Of a DNA stretch of 64,000 bases, positions 35,229 to 46,210 are shown in pieces. Position 1 is the first letter of the stretch, and each line of letters starts with the position of its first letter. Source of the stretch: Rosa chinensis. Lineage: Eukaryota; Streptophyta; Magnoliopsida; Rosales; Rosaceae. The stretch spans positions 6,445,501-6,509,500 of the forward strand of contig NC_037090.1 in NCBI RefSeq assembly GCF_002994745.2. Direction: 5' to 3'. The notes beneath the pieces were generated by a model. That model saw only the letters and a program-made list of their open reading frames with translations. It was not told where the DNA came from and did not search any database. A program made the position numbers and the translations under genes.

Positions 35229-35505
35229 ATTTTTTTTTTTGATCAGTTAAAAAACTTTCATTGATAACAAATGGTCAATACATCCTTTGGGGTTAAGGTG
35301 GCCTCGTTAAAAACCCTGCATGATCAGAGCAAGTAAAAAAGAGCACCACCCCCCATATCATCAATTTCTACATTCATCTAAAATGATATCAGTAAGCCAA
35401 GGTGGCCCTGCTTCCTCCCAGAGTCTATCTTCGGGCAGCCATCAAGGCATGCTTTGCCATCTTGTGTGCAGCAATATTGCCTTCTCTATTAACTAACCCA
35501 TACAT
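35229..35505 (-). mobile_element. LINE 3' end (RNase H tail) with poly(A)
   Basis: On the minus strand, broken frames read VNREGNIAAHKMAKHAL and then LWEEAGPPWLTDIILDE, the C-terminal end of the RNase H-like domain in plant LINE polyproteins. A 3' UTR and a poly(A) tail follow (T run at 35229-35241). A stop codon and a frame change separate the two pieces, so it is dead. It is a 5'-truncated LINE copy. Confidence 0.75.
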
Positions 35506-35942
35506 TAACAAAAAAACACAGGCAATTAATTTAAGAGGGGGTACTGTATGGCAGTGGCTTTGAATATTCCTAAGATACGAAATCGCGAAGAAGGAGGAGG
35601 TGGTCGGGAAATTCAGCCCCCCACTACAAAAACAAAAACGAACCCTTTGAAAATTAGGAAGAGCTGCACATCATGTGGCTCAGTGACCCTACAAATTTCA
35701 AGTGCAAGTACTCAGTGACCCTCTAAACCCTCCCTTTTCCCCAAAGGCTGTTTGCATTTCCATGTGCCTCTAAACCCAAAAGAACCACCCCTCACATGGT
35801 GGCTATTTCCAGCAAATGGGATATGCCAGAAACCTCATAAGCATTTCAAAAAAAACCCACAACAACACTGTAATGCTTGTTTGATTGTGAGAATAAACAC
35901 GTACACTTATAACATGGACCAACCCTACCATCAAATGTCGTT

Positions 35943-35982
<40 letters not shown>

Positions 35983-36756
35983 CCATTTCGTTTTCGTAAT
36001 TTTGAGAAGCTAGCAAGTCTGGCCACGGTAATCACCCAGCTGTCACTTTGCTAATGGAGACGAGCAAACAGATCGATGCCCAATGCCCTAGTGGGATCGT
36101 CGATCATCTCCTATCCCTGTCTATCAACTTAACTATCAAAAAGGATTATTCATATTTTGATGGTCGAATCGAGGACCACAGATACACATAGCTTGGTATT
36201 TAGTAGGCTTTCATGTCGAAACCCTAAGAATCAATCTCCCATTATATTTGCGTGCTATTTTTTTTTTTCTTTCATTTCGGTTTGTGCATTTTCAAACACT
36301 CCATACATCACATGCAACCATGTGCACTCTTTAATTCTAATGAACCCATCTCTTTCTTTGGTTTGTAGCTTTATTAATTGTTGTTGAATTTATGGCACAC
36401 ATGAACTTTATGTGTATATGGTGGCCTACACCGTGAAATAATTATTGTAGGGTTTGCTGGATTGGACTTGCTTAGGCTCCAAAACATTCCCTAAAATGAT
36501 GAGGCAATCTTTTGGCTTATATATTAGAGTTTTGCCAGGGTGAAATTTAGAGTCTTGTGCTATGAATTTAGAGATTGCTTTTGACTCAATAGTGCGATGT
36601 GTTTGTCTTCATTTTAGGGTTGATTCTTCAAGTCATTAGAATTGCAACAGTGTGGATTTAGGGTTTTGCTTTTGAGTTTTCAACTCATTATTCGAAACAT
36701 GCTTTAGAGTTCTTGGACTAGCATATGTATTTAGAGTTTTCGAGTATAGAGAATAT
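35506..36756. other. Intergenic DNA with a (CT)n microsatellite
   Basis: A run of about 18 CT dinucleotides lies at 35946-35980. The open frame across it is an artefact of the repeat. Nothing else is supportable here. Confidence 0.5.
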
Positions 36757-37049
36757 CACATATGATCACTCAACTTTACCACTGTTATTCACTTTAGTCA
36801 TTTTTTTAATTTTTTCATTAAAATATATATATATATTTGCCACAATATTAATGATATTTTCGTCCAACCAATTGTGAAAAATTGATAAATATGTATTAGA
36901 ATGATTTGGAGAAGTGATTAAAGTGAGATAAAATGACATTTGAGTGACTAAAGTGATTGACAGTGTAATAGTTGAGTGACTAAAATGATATATTTGAAAC
37001 TTGAGTGACCAAAATGTCGAATGAGTCATAGTTGAGTGACCATTTGTGG
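36757..37049. mobile_element. MITE with CACAAATGGTCACTCAAC-type inverted ends
   Basis: The left end (CACATATGATCACTCAAC) and the complement of the right end (CCACAAATGGTCACTCAAC) are inverted repeats with few mismatches. The interior is AT-rich and repeats GAGTGACTAAA / TTTAGTCACTC motifs on both sides. There is no coding capacity. The superfamily is uncertain because no target-site duplication was settled. Confidence 0.65.
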
Positions 37050-40000
37050 AATTCTCCATTTCGAGTACTTTTTTTTTTTTGGAGTTTATTCTCCTAAGAT
37101 TTACAATTGCGAGAATGTGGATTCAAAGTTTAGGTTTCAACAAAGTATGGAGGGTTTCAGCTTTTTGGTTACTTTAGCTAAGGTTTACCTATAGGATGAC
37201 TGAGCTAGTACGTACATTGATATTAGAGGTTCCTAACTTTTAGCTCTGTTTATGCCGTACGGTTTCCTCTAATAGTGTTGGTGACCTGAGGTACATTAAT
37301 CCGATGAGCCTAGTAATGAGTGAATAGTTATGAACCATATATAACAACGTCATCGTGACATGCGACTGAGTTTTAGGTAGTGAATTCATTTTCACTTTCT
37401 GAAAAATGCATGGACCAATGTGTTGACAGGTACCGAGTTTTTGGTCTTTTAATTACTTTTCTTTACATACCCATGCTTTGGACCATTTTGATCCAATTCA
37501 TGGCATCTATATGCATGTGTATGAGTGTCTGCGTCTCTCTATGTTCATGTAAGAATGCTTGGACCAATTTATTGATAGGCCTGCGATGTTTTATACCTAT
37601 GAAGGAATAAGTTCCTACCTCCCTGTGTACTATGTACGTAAATGATAAAAAGCTTAACTCAATGACAACCTCCACATTTATTGTGCTCCTTCGTTTGATT
37701 TAGATCATGGGAGATATGCTTCTTTTAAAAGTTTAAAGACTGTAATTGTTTAACATGATATTAGAACTTCACGTGTAAAAAGATTACGAGTTGAAATCTT
37801 TAATTGACCTTCCATTTTGGTTGATATGATGAAGGTGAGGATGCATGTACATATTTTTTTTATTTTTTTTTACAAGTCCAAAGAAGTCGACATTTGATTG
37901 AGTGAGTTTTGTTGATATACATTGTTAACTTATTTCCAATGAGATAAGCTTATTTTTAAGGCGAATAATCTATCTAAACACAAAGACACAGAATATTGCC
38001 CTACCCTTTCTTTGAATTATATGAACATCGTTGTAGAAGATAGCTATCTGAGTTTGGCATAGTCTTCTCCAATAATGGTCCCAATAAACTTTGGTTTTAG
38101 GGTTACCGGTGGAGAGCGATGATATATATAAATTATAAAGCTTCACATTCACATTCGCTTTTCCATTTAAATTGCAACACCTGTTCTAAGTTCCAACTTA
38201 TCATGCATGCAATCTGTTGTTTTCTGATCGAGGGGTACCTGATTCTGAAAGGTGACAATTAGCGGCATGTCATTGCTAGCTGCCAAACGACATGTCAAGG
38301 TCGCATTGGAGCATTGGACCATAACATCAGATAAAACCCGCATATTCTTCTGCAGCATTATTAGGCTCTCTTTGTACCAATTTTTTTATTTATATTAGTT
38401 TCTCTCTTATATATATGCTCTGCGTCATATCATCATGAATTTCTCATATAATTGATCACCACCTACAAGCCTAGAATAGAGTAGCTTGATTATTTGAACT
38501 ACATGCCCACGCCAGAAATGCTGAAATGGCATATGCATCTCTCTCTCTTTTTTCTGCTCACCATGGATTATGTTTGTGCCATATCTGACAAAGCTAAAGA
38601 ACCATATCCTTATAATTGTGAGACCTTTCACATGTTTTTGCTAGCTCGCACATGAGCTAGGGTTCCAAGGACTAAGGTCACGTCGCTTCACAGTGTTGTA
38701 GCTTTCTTTTCTTTTAATTAGTTACACTCAATTTTACTATAATCGCAATACAGGACTTTATTGTCTTACGTACATAAGATGATAAGATACATTTTTTTTA
38801 ATGAAACTGTATTATGTGTATATTGATCATGTAATCTTTTTTGTTAGTTGAGGCAAATATTTTAAGAATATAAATTTAGTTATTAGATAATTTTATATGT
38901 TATTCAATAATATTTATTTTAAACACAATGAGAATGGTTGGATTAACAGTCTACCAAAAACCAACAAGATTATTTCCATGATTATTCAACATTGTTTTGG
39001 TTTAACACCATTGAACAACTCTAAGTACCTACACGAGGGTTGCAAAATTAGCAGTAAGCGACAAAAGAGAAGGCATGGGATGCACTTTTGAGTTGTCAAA
39101 GTCCAACAACCATCATCCCCAATAAAGGAGCCAACAACAATGGTCTCACTTGGCATCGGACCCAGAACGATACAGATCGGTATAACATGACAAAACACAG
39201 AAGGGTGTTATATGTGCCTGCCACATTGTGAACTTGTGGCTCGATTCTGAGAGAAAATTGGCAACTCGTGGCACAACCTATTAGCACACAGTCACACACC
39301 ATGCTTATTATACGTCTCTCTCTGACAATCGACCAAAGTGTTTGTTATGTTTTGCTGCACGTGGATCCTCGTTGGCTAAAGAAAAAGACCCCGACCTAGC
39401 TGCAGCCTACACAGTGCTCTCTGCTTCTTCACTTGTTTGTTTTGTTTATTTGATCTTGCTTTGCTAATGGCATAAGGTCTCGATCTTACAGGCTTATATT
39501 CTTATTGTTGTTACTGTGATTATGGTTATTCTCGGACTATTGGTACAGATAGGTAGAGGAAAGACAAGCGTCGAAACCCTAAAATACAGCTGGAGCTGAG
39601 AAAATTGTCCGTTCTTAAATTAAGGGAGGATGGTAATATAAATATAAGACGAAGATAATATCTAGTTTTGAACTTATGATCTCATGGCTAATACACTAGC
39701 AATAATTGAGCAAGAAATAGGTCAGGTGGAAAAGGAAAATCCAACAACAAATATGAAATAGACGGTAACTAAGCAGAACGTACACAACTTCAAAGCCCAA
39801 CAAAGAAAATGACCGAACCCATTCTCATCTCAACAAAACCGCCAAGCCCACATTAGGGATGATACCATTGGTTTAGCTCGATCAGGTAGTTCCTCGTGCA
39901 TTTTTTAGTCCTTCTCTAGCTAACTACTTACATGTATTTTCTGCACAAAGCGCTTGTGATTGTTCTAATGTTCTAGATATCATTGAATTAGTATGGTCAA

Positions 40001-40225
40001 TATACTACAAAATCAAGTAATCTAGAGGGAGATCTGTTCAATTCGCTGTCGTGAAAACTTCTCGAGATTTTCTTGCAGCAATGTTAAGTTGAATTTTAAT
40101 CGGGAAATGTTTTAACCCCTCAATCTACTCATTGTCTTGTAAATCAAGAAAAGACCCCTTTCTTTTTCTCTTTCTTTTTGCAAGGAGAAAATCTAGTGTA
40201 TTAAGCTAGGATAACAAGTTACAAA
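37050..40225. other. AT-rich intergenic DNA
   Basis: No gene is supportable in this interval. The short open frames are unconserved-looking and overlap on both strands. I saw no clear transposon ends. Confidence 0.4.
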
Positions 40226-40860
40226 ATGGCAGTAACTCTAAGCTATAGGCTCTTTACAAAATGGCTTTCTTTTTGCTTGATCATTCCAATTCGCCCACAT
40301 TTTTCAAAAGCTCTTTACCCATTAGAAATTTCTGATTCTGGACTCGGACAGCTTCTATCCGATCGGACTATTTGTTTCGTGTACTCAAAAAAGAGATATC
40401 CAGTTGGTTTTTATGGAGTGCCTAAAATAGTGGAGGAGACGAGTATAGAATTGGATCATTTGGCAGCTACGATATTGAAGAAACCGACTCTCCTGAACAA
40501 AGGGCTATATGAGTTGGCAGGTGAAGTTGGTTATTGGTATTGATCTTAAACCACTGAGTGGAGCTTGTCCCAGTTGGGACGAGGTCAAAGTTATCTCAGA
40601 GGAAGAGATCAAGTGTGCAATTCATGACGCCCATGCTACATACCTTGTTGGGAACAAGCTTTTGAGCACCATCACATGCACTTTAAACTTGGTATTGACG
40701 TCTAAAGCAAGGTTACTACTTACTAGTACTACTTTATTTTGCAATAATGAGTAGACATTTATAATTTGGATTTTCGAAGGTTTAAAATATTTATGTACTT
40801 TTGTTACTCTATTTGGATTTTGAAGCACTGAAGTGAGACTTTTTCTAAGAAAAATTTTAA
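40226..40860 (+). pseudogene. Gene-like remnant related to the 43.4-48.9 kb module array
   Basis: Two overlapping frames (40226-40543 and 40509-40754) read as one broken frame. The first ends GLYELAGEVGYWY and the second continues VIGIDLKPLSGACPSWDEV, EEEIKCAIHDAHATYLVGNK. The same ordered blocks (GGTGAAGTTGGT, ATCAAGT..GCAATTCA, GGGAACAAGCT or equivalent, then an ACTTT-rich tail and TTTTCTAAGAAAA) recur near 44560-44820 and 47335-47610. It is probably the 3' part of another copy of that module. I do not recognise the protein family. Confidence 0.5.
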
Positions 40861-41228
40861 AGCTACAGATTAGAAGATTAGAAAGACGATAATTTAAAAC
40901 TTAATGGCTAGCGAGCCAATTGTTGCAACAAGTTAGCATACCCATATAACATATAGTTGATTCAATCCCCCCACCTATTAAGGGTAAGCATGTAGGATAT
41001 ATATAATAGTTGATCAATAATTGACTAAGAAAATTATACTCAAACCACTTTTGAATGTAAGTTCAATGATGGGAAAATATATTTTTAGGGTTGATTTGTT
41101 TTTGTTTTCATTTTTGAATGTAAATCTAAGTGTAATTAAACATAAATTTTTTAGTTAGTTAATAACCATATGAATACCACTACTATATCTATATGGTGTA
41201 AAACTTTGCGTTCAAATATCAGTTAGCT

Positions 41229-41815
41229 TTATCTTGGGTTGCCTACTATGTGGGGAGATATAAGAAACAAGCTTTGGCCTTTTTGAAAGATAGAATTGCT
41301 TGTAAGATTCAAGGCTGGAAGCATGCACACCTTTCTCCAGCTGGGAAAGAAATTCTGATCAAATCGGCTCAGCACAATTCCGTCTTACCCAATGTCTGTT
41401 TTTCTATTTCTGATGGTGTTTGCAAAGACCTGGATGCTGGTTTTGCAAATTTTTGGTGGGGTAGTAGTACTGATGAAAATAGGAAAATTTAGTGGATGCG
41501 TTGGATAAAACTGGGGTTACCTAAATCTATGGGTCATGGGTGGCCTTGGTTTTCGGAATCTTAATGACTTCAATTTATCTCTTCTGGTGAAAATGTGTTG
41601 GAGAATTATTCAGCAACCTGAAGATCTTTTGGTGCAGGTTCTTAAAGGATTATATTTCGGAATAGCGATATTTTACATGCATCCAAGGGTTCTCGTGCTT
41701 CTTCGGCCTGGAGCAGTATTCTAGAAGGAAGGAAAACAATTCAAGAATTTGCAAGATGGCAGGTGTTGAATGGGAAAATGATTAGTCCATGGTTGCCTGG
41801 AACTGGTACCTAATT
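41229..41815 (+). mobile_element. LINE reverse-transcriptase remnant
   Basis: The frame reads YLGLPTMWGRYKKQALAFLK then DRIACKIQGWKHAHLSPAGK and FANFWWGSS, the conserved region downstream of the reverse transcriptase core in plant LINE polyproteins. After an in-frame stop near 41490 the homology continues in other frames: GGLGFRNLNDFNLSLLVKMC, then LEGRKTIQEFARWQVLNGKM. At least one stop and frameshifts make it non-functional. Neither a 3' tail nor a 5' end was found. Confidence 0.8.
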
Positions 41816-42463
41816 GAAGATGCATGTAAAAATTACTGCACGTTGTACAGAAAGAGGCACTCCATCATGTTTATGCTCCTAAAGCTGTCGGGCATCCTTA
41901 ATTTACGTACCTAAATATTTTTCCTCACATTTGCGAGGTTTGGTTAAAAAAAAAAAGGTACTTAAAATAGAGTTTTCCCTATTTGAAACTTTTGAGGTCT
42001 CTTCTCCTCAAAAAAAAAAACTTTTGAGGCTGAAAATTAGAAAGAGGAAAATTGAAAGCTTGATCGGTAAAGGCTATAAGTGCCAGTTTTAGCAACAAGC
42101 CTTTGATCCAAATCAGAACTTGATCTGAATAAGACTACTACTATATCTAGAACGTACAATATTAATTGCTTTCAAAATAGCAAAGTAGGATTAGATATAT
42201 AAGATCCCTAGAAAAGTCAGGAACGAGGACAGTCAGCAGTTATGTGATTGCCAAGTATTTCCCATACTCCTTTCCTAAACAAAGTTAATATAAATGTGGT
42301 CATAAATTAACTATCAAATAGGAAGAACCACCGAAACCCAAATGTAGCCCCGTCTTGGCAGCGCAATTCAAGCTTAAAACCGGAACCAACGCTAATATAA
42401 ATGGCCAATCTCTCTAACACAAAATTTGAACAAACATCGGTACAAGCGGCTAAGACAAAGATC

Positions 42464-42781
42464 ATGGCGCTCCCTAGCACAAAGTCCTTGATCTTCTGTC
42501 TAGTCATTCTTGTTAGCATGGTGATGGTAAGCCATGGATTTGCAACTAGAAGACTTGACAATATTCCCCTTGTTGATCAATGCAAACTTCCTTCCGGAGC
42601 ACTACGCCCGGGCTGTATTCCTAACAAGGATGGTCCTGGTCAAGTTCCGGATTCACCCCCTACTCCCTACAAACGTGGATGCTCATTTATTCATCGGTGC
42701 CATGGTTATGAATTAGATCATCATGATCAAAAATTAGACCATCATGATCAAAAATTAGATCATCATGATCAAAAACAATGA
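42464..42781 (+). CDS. RALF-like secreted peptide with LDHHDQK repeat tail
   Basis: This is an intronless frame of 105 residues. I chose the ATG at 42464 because it opens a signal peptide (MALPSTKSLIFCLVILVSMV); an in-frame ATG at 42401 is an alternative. The mature part has four cysteines spaced C-x10-C-x21-C-x5-C and ends PYKRGCSFIHRC, close to the PYxRGCSxIxRC end of rapid alkalinization factors. These are apoplastic ligands of CrRLK1L receptor kinases. The second gap is longer than in classical RALFs (about 12), and the YISY motif is missing. The C-terminus is extended by three copies of LDHHDQK encoded by a 21-bp repeat. A TATA-like AATATAAATG lies at about 42287. Alternatively it is a different cysteine-rich peptide that has converged on the RALF end. 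Confidence 0.65.
   Translation: MALPSTKSLIFCLVILVSMVMVSHGFATRRLDNIPLVDQCKLPSGALRPGCIPNKDGPGQVPDSPPTPYKRGCSFIHRCHGYELDHHDQKLDHHDQKLDHHDQKQ
42713..42775 (+). repeat. Three 21-bp tandem repeats encoding LDHHDQK
   Basis: Units 42713-42733, 42734-42754 and 42755-42775 differ only by one synonymous T/C change (GAT or GAC for Asp). They code in frame for the His/Asp-rich tail of the RALF-like peptide, and a CAA codon and stop follow. Confidence 0.95.
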
Positions 42782-43388
42782 AGCCCAAAAGGAAGAGCCG
42801 ACCTATGTTAGCTAGTAGTGCATATATATATATCAATGTTCTGAAAGCTACCATTGGTACCCTACATAAGATTGCATCCTCCCAGTGACTGTTTCCATTT
42901 TTTGTATATTTTTTTTTTGTATGACAGCATATATACGAATATCTTTACATATGATGTTTAAAATGGTCCTTAAGAAGTTAAAATACATATATCAAATTCA
43001 TTTGGCATTGATCAAGATATTGTTTTAATGTCGATTATAATTTTTATTTAGTTCGCTATTACTTGTGTGATTTGGGTTGATACTGTATGCAATTCTATGT
43101 TTTTTCGTACATTGTGAATATCAGATAACGGGTTTCAAATATCCAACATGCCGATATTCTTCACTTTAACCACTCATATTGCGAAATAAGTATGACATTT
43201 TGTCACAAAAGGGCTCGACATTACTTTGTATGTTACCATCCTTTACACTTTTCTTTTTATCTTATTTCTTTTTAACAAATATCATATATAATTATATATG
43301 CTTTGTGGACTAATACTATTTAGAACTCGAAACAAATGTTCCCTGATGGTACTATCTGTTCTGTGGGTATGCATTAACCTGCAGTAAT

Positions 43389-46200
43389 GAGGTTATCTGG
43401 CTACACTCAACCAAAATCGATCTAATGTGTAGAGTTTGGTCAATTGGCCTAGCTGGTTAGCAGGGACACTGAAGAAGTCAAGAAAACCAGACTGAAATTG
43501 AGAGTACATAACAGAATTGAAGAGCTGCACCAACCAATTCAAAGCTTGGAGTTCCCATCAGTGTACCATCCATTGACTGAGAATTTTTCAACTTGGCTTT
43601 TAAATTTCGAAAATCCCTCCTTTTCACCTTCAAGACTTGATTTTATAATATAACTCTCCACCTTTCATTCTTATTTCATCTCTTTCAACCTCTCATTCTG
43701 TATATCTGTTTCATTCTCCATTATTTTTCATCTGAGCTAACAGCATCTACGATCTGTTCTCTTTGTTTTTCCCCTGCCCTGCCATTGTAAACCACACCAC
43801 TAACTCTGCCGTTCAGCCTCCTTATCATGCCGCCGCACCATCCAACTTTTCCCAGAGGCTTATTTCTATTTTCTATGTCTCCATCTCTTAAATTTCTTCA
43901 TTTTATGTTCATCTTGCACAAATTTACCCTTGCATTGCAAATTATGCTTACTTCAGAAGCTTTGAAATCTTATTGGGTACTCATTAAGTTAGGATCACAA
44001 GTTAGAGAAGTTGCAAGGAGCTTGTAAAGATTGGTTGCTATCTAAGCAAATGTTTGATCCCCGTAAGCTTATTGCTGTAGTGCAACTTGTCCACTGGTGG
44101 AACTGAAGAATACTTTGTGATGATGTTTTTGTTTCTATTAGAGGCTTGAGAGGGTTGCAAAAAACAAACAATAAATTGTTTCTTTACTTCCAAGGTTTTA
44201 GTGCTTGTTAGTGTTGTTATAGAATACAAGGTGCCCACAATCCTAGTTGGGAATTGGGCCTTTGCCCAAATTTTCTTGGAGGAAGGAAGGGATGAAGTAT
44301 GAGAAATTTATGGTTTAAATTGATATTGTAGCACTGGCACTTATAGCTGTTGGACTAAACTTAAATATTGCTTTTGCGCAAAATGTCCTCAATCTTGTCT
44401 CTTGGTTGATGATAAATAAAGACCAACGAATGTGAATTAACTCGTTCAGCAAGTCTTCAGTATAGGATTTATGGTTATTCTTATAGGTAGCAAGGAGTAG
44501 ATTTGGGTGATTTTGAAGAAGAAATGCGAAATTGAATCTCGCATTCTCGATGAGCTTGAAGGTGAAGCTGGTCCTGATCCAGCAACAGAGCTTGAATTTG
44601 CACGTTTTCTCCATGGAAGAGTCAAGTATGCAATTCACAATGTCGTTTATGCTTCGCATTGGGAACAAGCTGTTGGAAATGCTTAAACTTTAGTAGGCTT
44701 TTGATTTTAAGCGAGCTTATGTTATGAAGAAGTTGTAGTAGCTCAGTAGTACTAGTCTTCTGTTCTGCAATAGAGTACTCTATTCTTCAATACAGAGGCT
44801 TTTCCTAAGAAAAGAATGAGTGCAAATAACTTCTGTTCATCAAATTCTACAACTCTAGTTGTATTCAGTCCATTATTACTCTTTATTGATTTGGATTGAT
44901 ATTGGATGCACTTCCTGTTTTAGTACATTGTCATTAATACATTCTATATTGACTAATACGATTGAAAATCAAAGAACTCAAAACAACTTGATCCCTAATG
45001 ATACTTGCCATCTCTTTGTCAGTACTTTTATACAGTAACAGAGTCTTTATCTGTAAAAGCTGAAGTATCCAATCAACCAAACTTAATTGTGTTTAACAGA
45101 TGTAGAACTTGGTCAATCAAGGACGATGAAGGAGTCAAGAAAAACCAGACTCAGATTGACCATGCAGAGCTTGCAGTTCCCATCAGTGTACCAACCACTT
45201 GGATTTGGCCATGTGTTGTTTCTTTGACTGAAATTTTTTCCGTTTTGAAAATCATTTTATCTTCATCAATCTTTGATTTTCACCTCTATTTATAATTGCT
45301 TCTCCTCTGATTATGTTTATTTCTCCTCCATTTTTCTCTCTCACCTAACACCATCTATGATCTGTTCACTGTCTTCTTCACCTAGGCTCTGCCATTGTAA
45401 ATCACAACCCACCAGCTCTGCTCTACAACCTCAGAACACCATCCAACATGTGCCAGAAGCTTAATAATCCCTCTTTATCTCTGAAAATTACTTTTTTATA
45501 GACTCAGCTTGAAACAATATCTCCTTGTCTGGAAAATCATGTCTACTTCAAAAAAGCTCCAAGTATTTTATCAAGTAACTGATTAAGTTAGGATCACAAG
45601 TTACAAAGTTTCAGGCCTCATGTCTTTCTGTCTTCTTGGTGTTGCCTGCGGCCTGCTGTCATGTGGTCCGAATGTGTCAGCAAAAACTGCTGTAAGAGGA
45701 GACTGAAAAAGATTGGAAGACTCCACAGTCTTTAAAGGATGATGTTAGCTCAATTACAGTGGCTTCCCACATTTAATGGTTAATAATGGTGTGGCTAAGT
45801 CTCCATAGCCATTTGCCTTTCGGTTAACTAAAGTGGCGGAGAACCAGAGATGGCAATGAGAGGCCTGTGGCGAAGTGAGGGACCGAACATAAACGGTTTT
45901 ATTTTGGATAAAAACTTCCCAAAATATGATGTAATTTTGAATTTTATGCTTCCTCTATCATTGGAAACAAACACTTGGACTTGCTTTGAGATTGGTGGGT
46001 TTTAAAGTGTGTTATGAACTGTAGTACTAAAACGCCATGAGATATGCTACTCTGTATTGTAGGCTTTTAGGATATAATCTTGTTCAGCTACAACGAAATA
46101 CATTGGCAAACTCAGACCAGGTTATGACAACATTCTGGTTAAATTTTAGTGCATCAAATTCGACAAGTACTTGTTAAAGAATGAAGGTATATATATATGA
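43389..46200 (+). repeat. Tandem module array, unit 1 (half-units A and B)
   Basis: Half-unit A (about 43389-45000) and half-unit B (about 45005-46200) share a gene-like layout. Each has an upstream block GAGTTCCCATCAGTGTACCA, a TATA-like box (TATAATATAACTC in A, CTATTTATAATTG in B) and a pyrimidine-rich leader. A block around ATCTGTTC and TGCCATTGTAAA.CACA then precedes one ending GGATCACAAGTTA. In A a 3' block follows (GGTGAAGCTGGTCCTGAT, AAGTATGCAATTCACAATG). No frame stays open across a half-unit, so these look like pseudogenes or non-coding transcripts. The protein ancestor is not recognised. Confidence 0.6.
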
Positions 46201-46210
46201 ACTAACTAAT

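Noticed and set aside
35752..36054. Open frame of 100 residues across the (CT)n run
   Set aside because: The Ser/Leu run is produced by the microsatellite and the rest has no protein-like features.
42713..42775. The three 21-bp repeats considered as a CRISPR-like or regulatory array
   Set aside because: There are no spacers, the host is a plant, and the repeats are in frame within a peptide gene.
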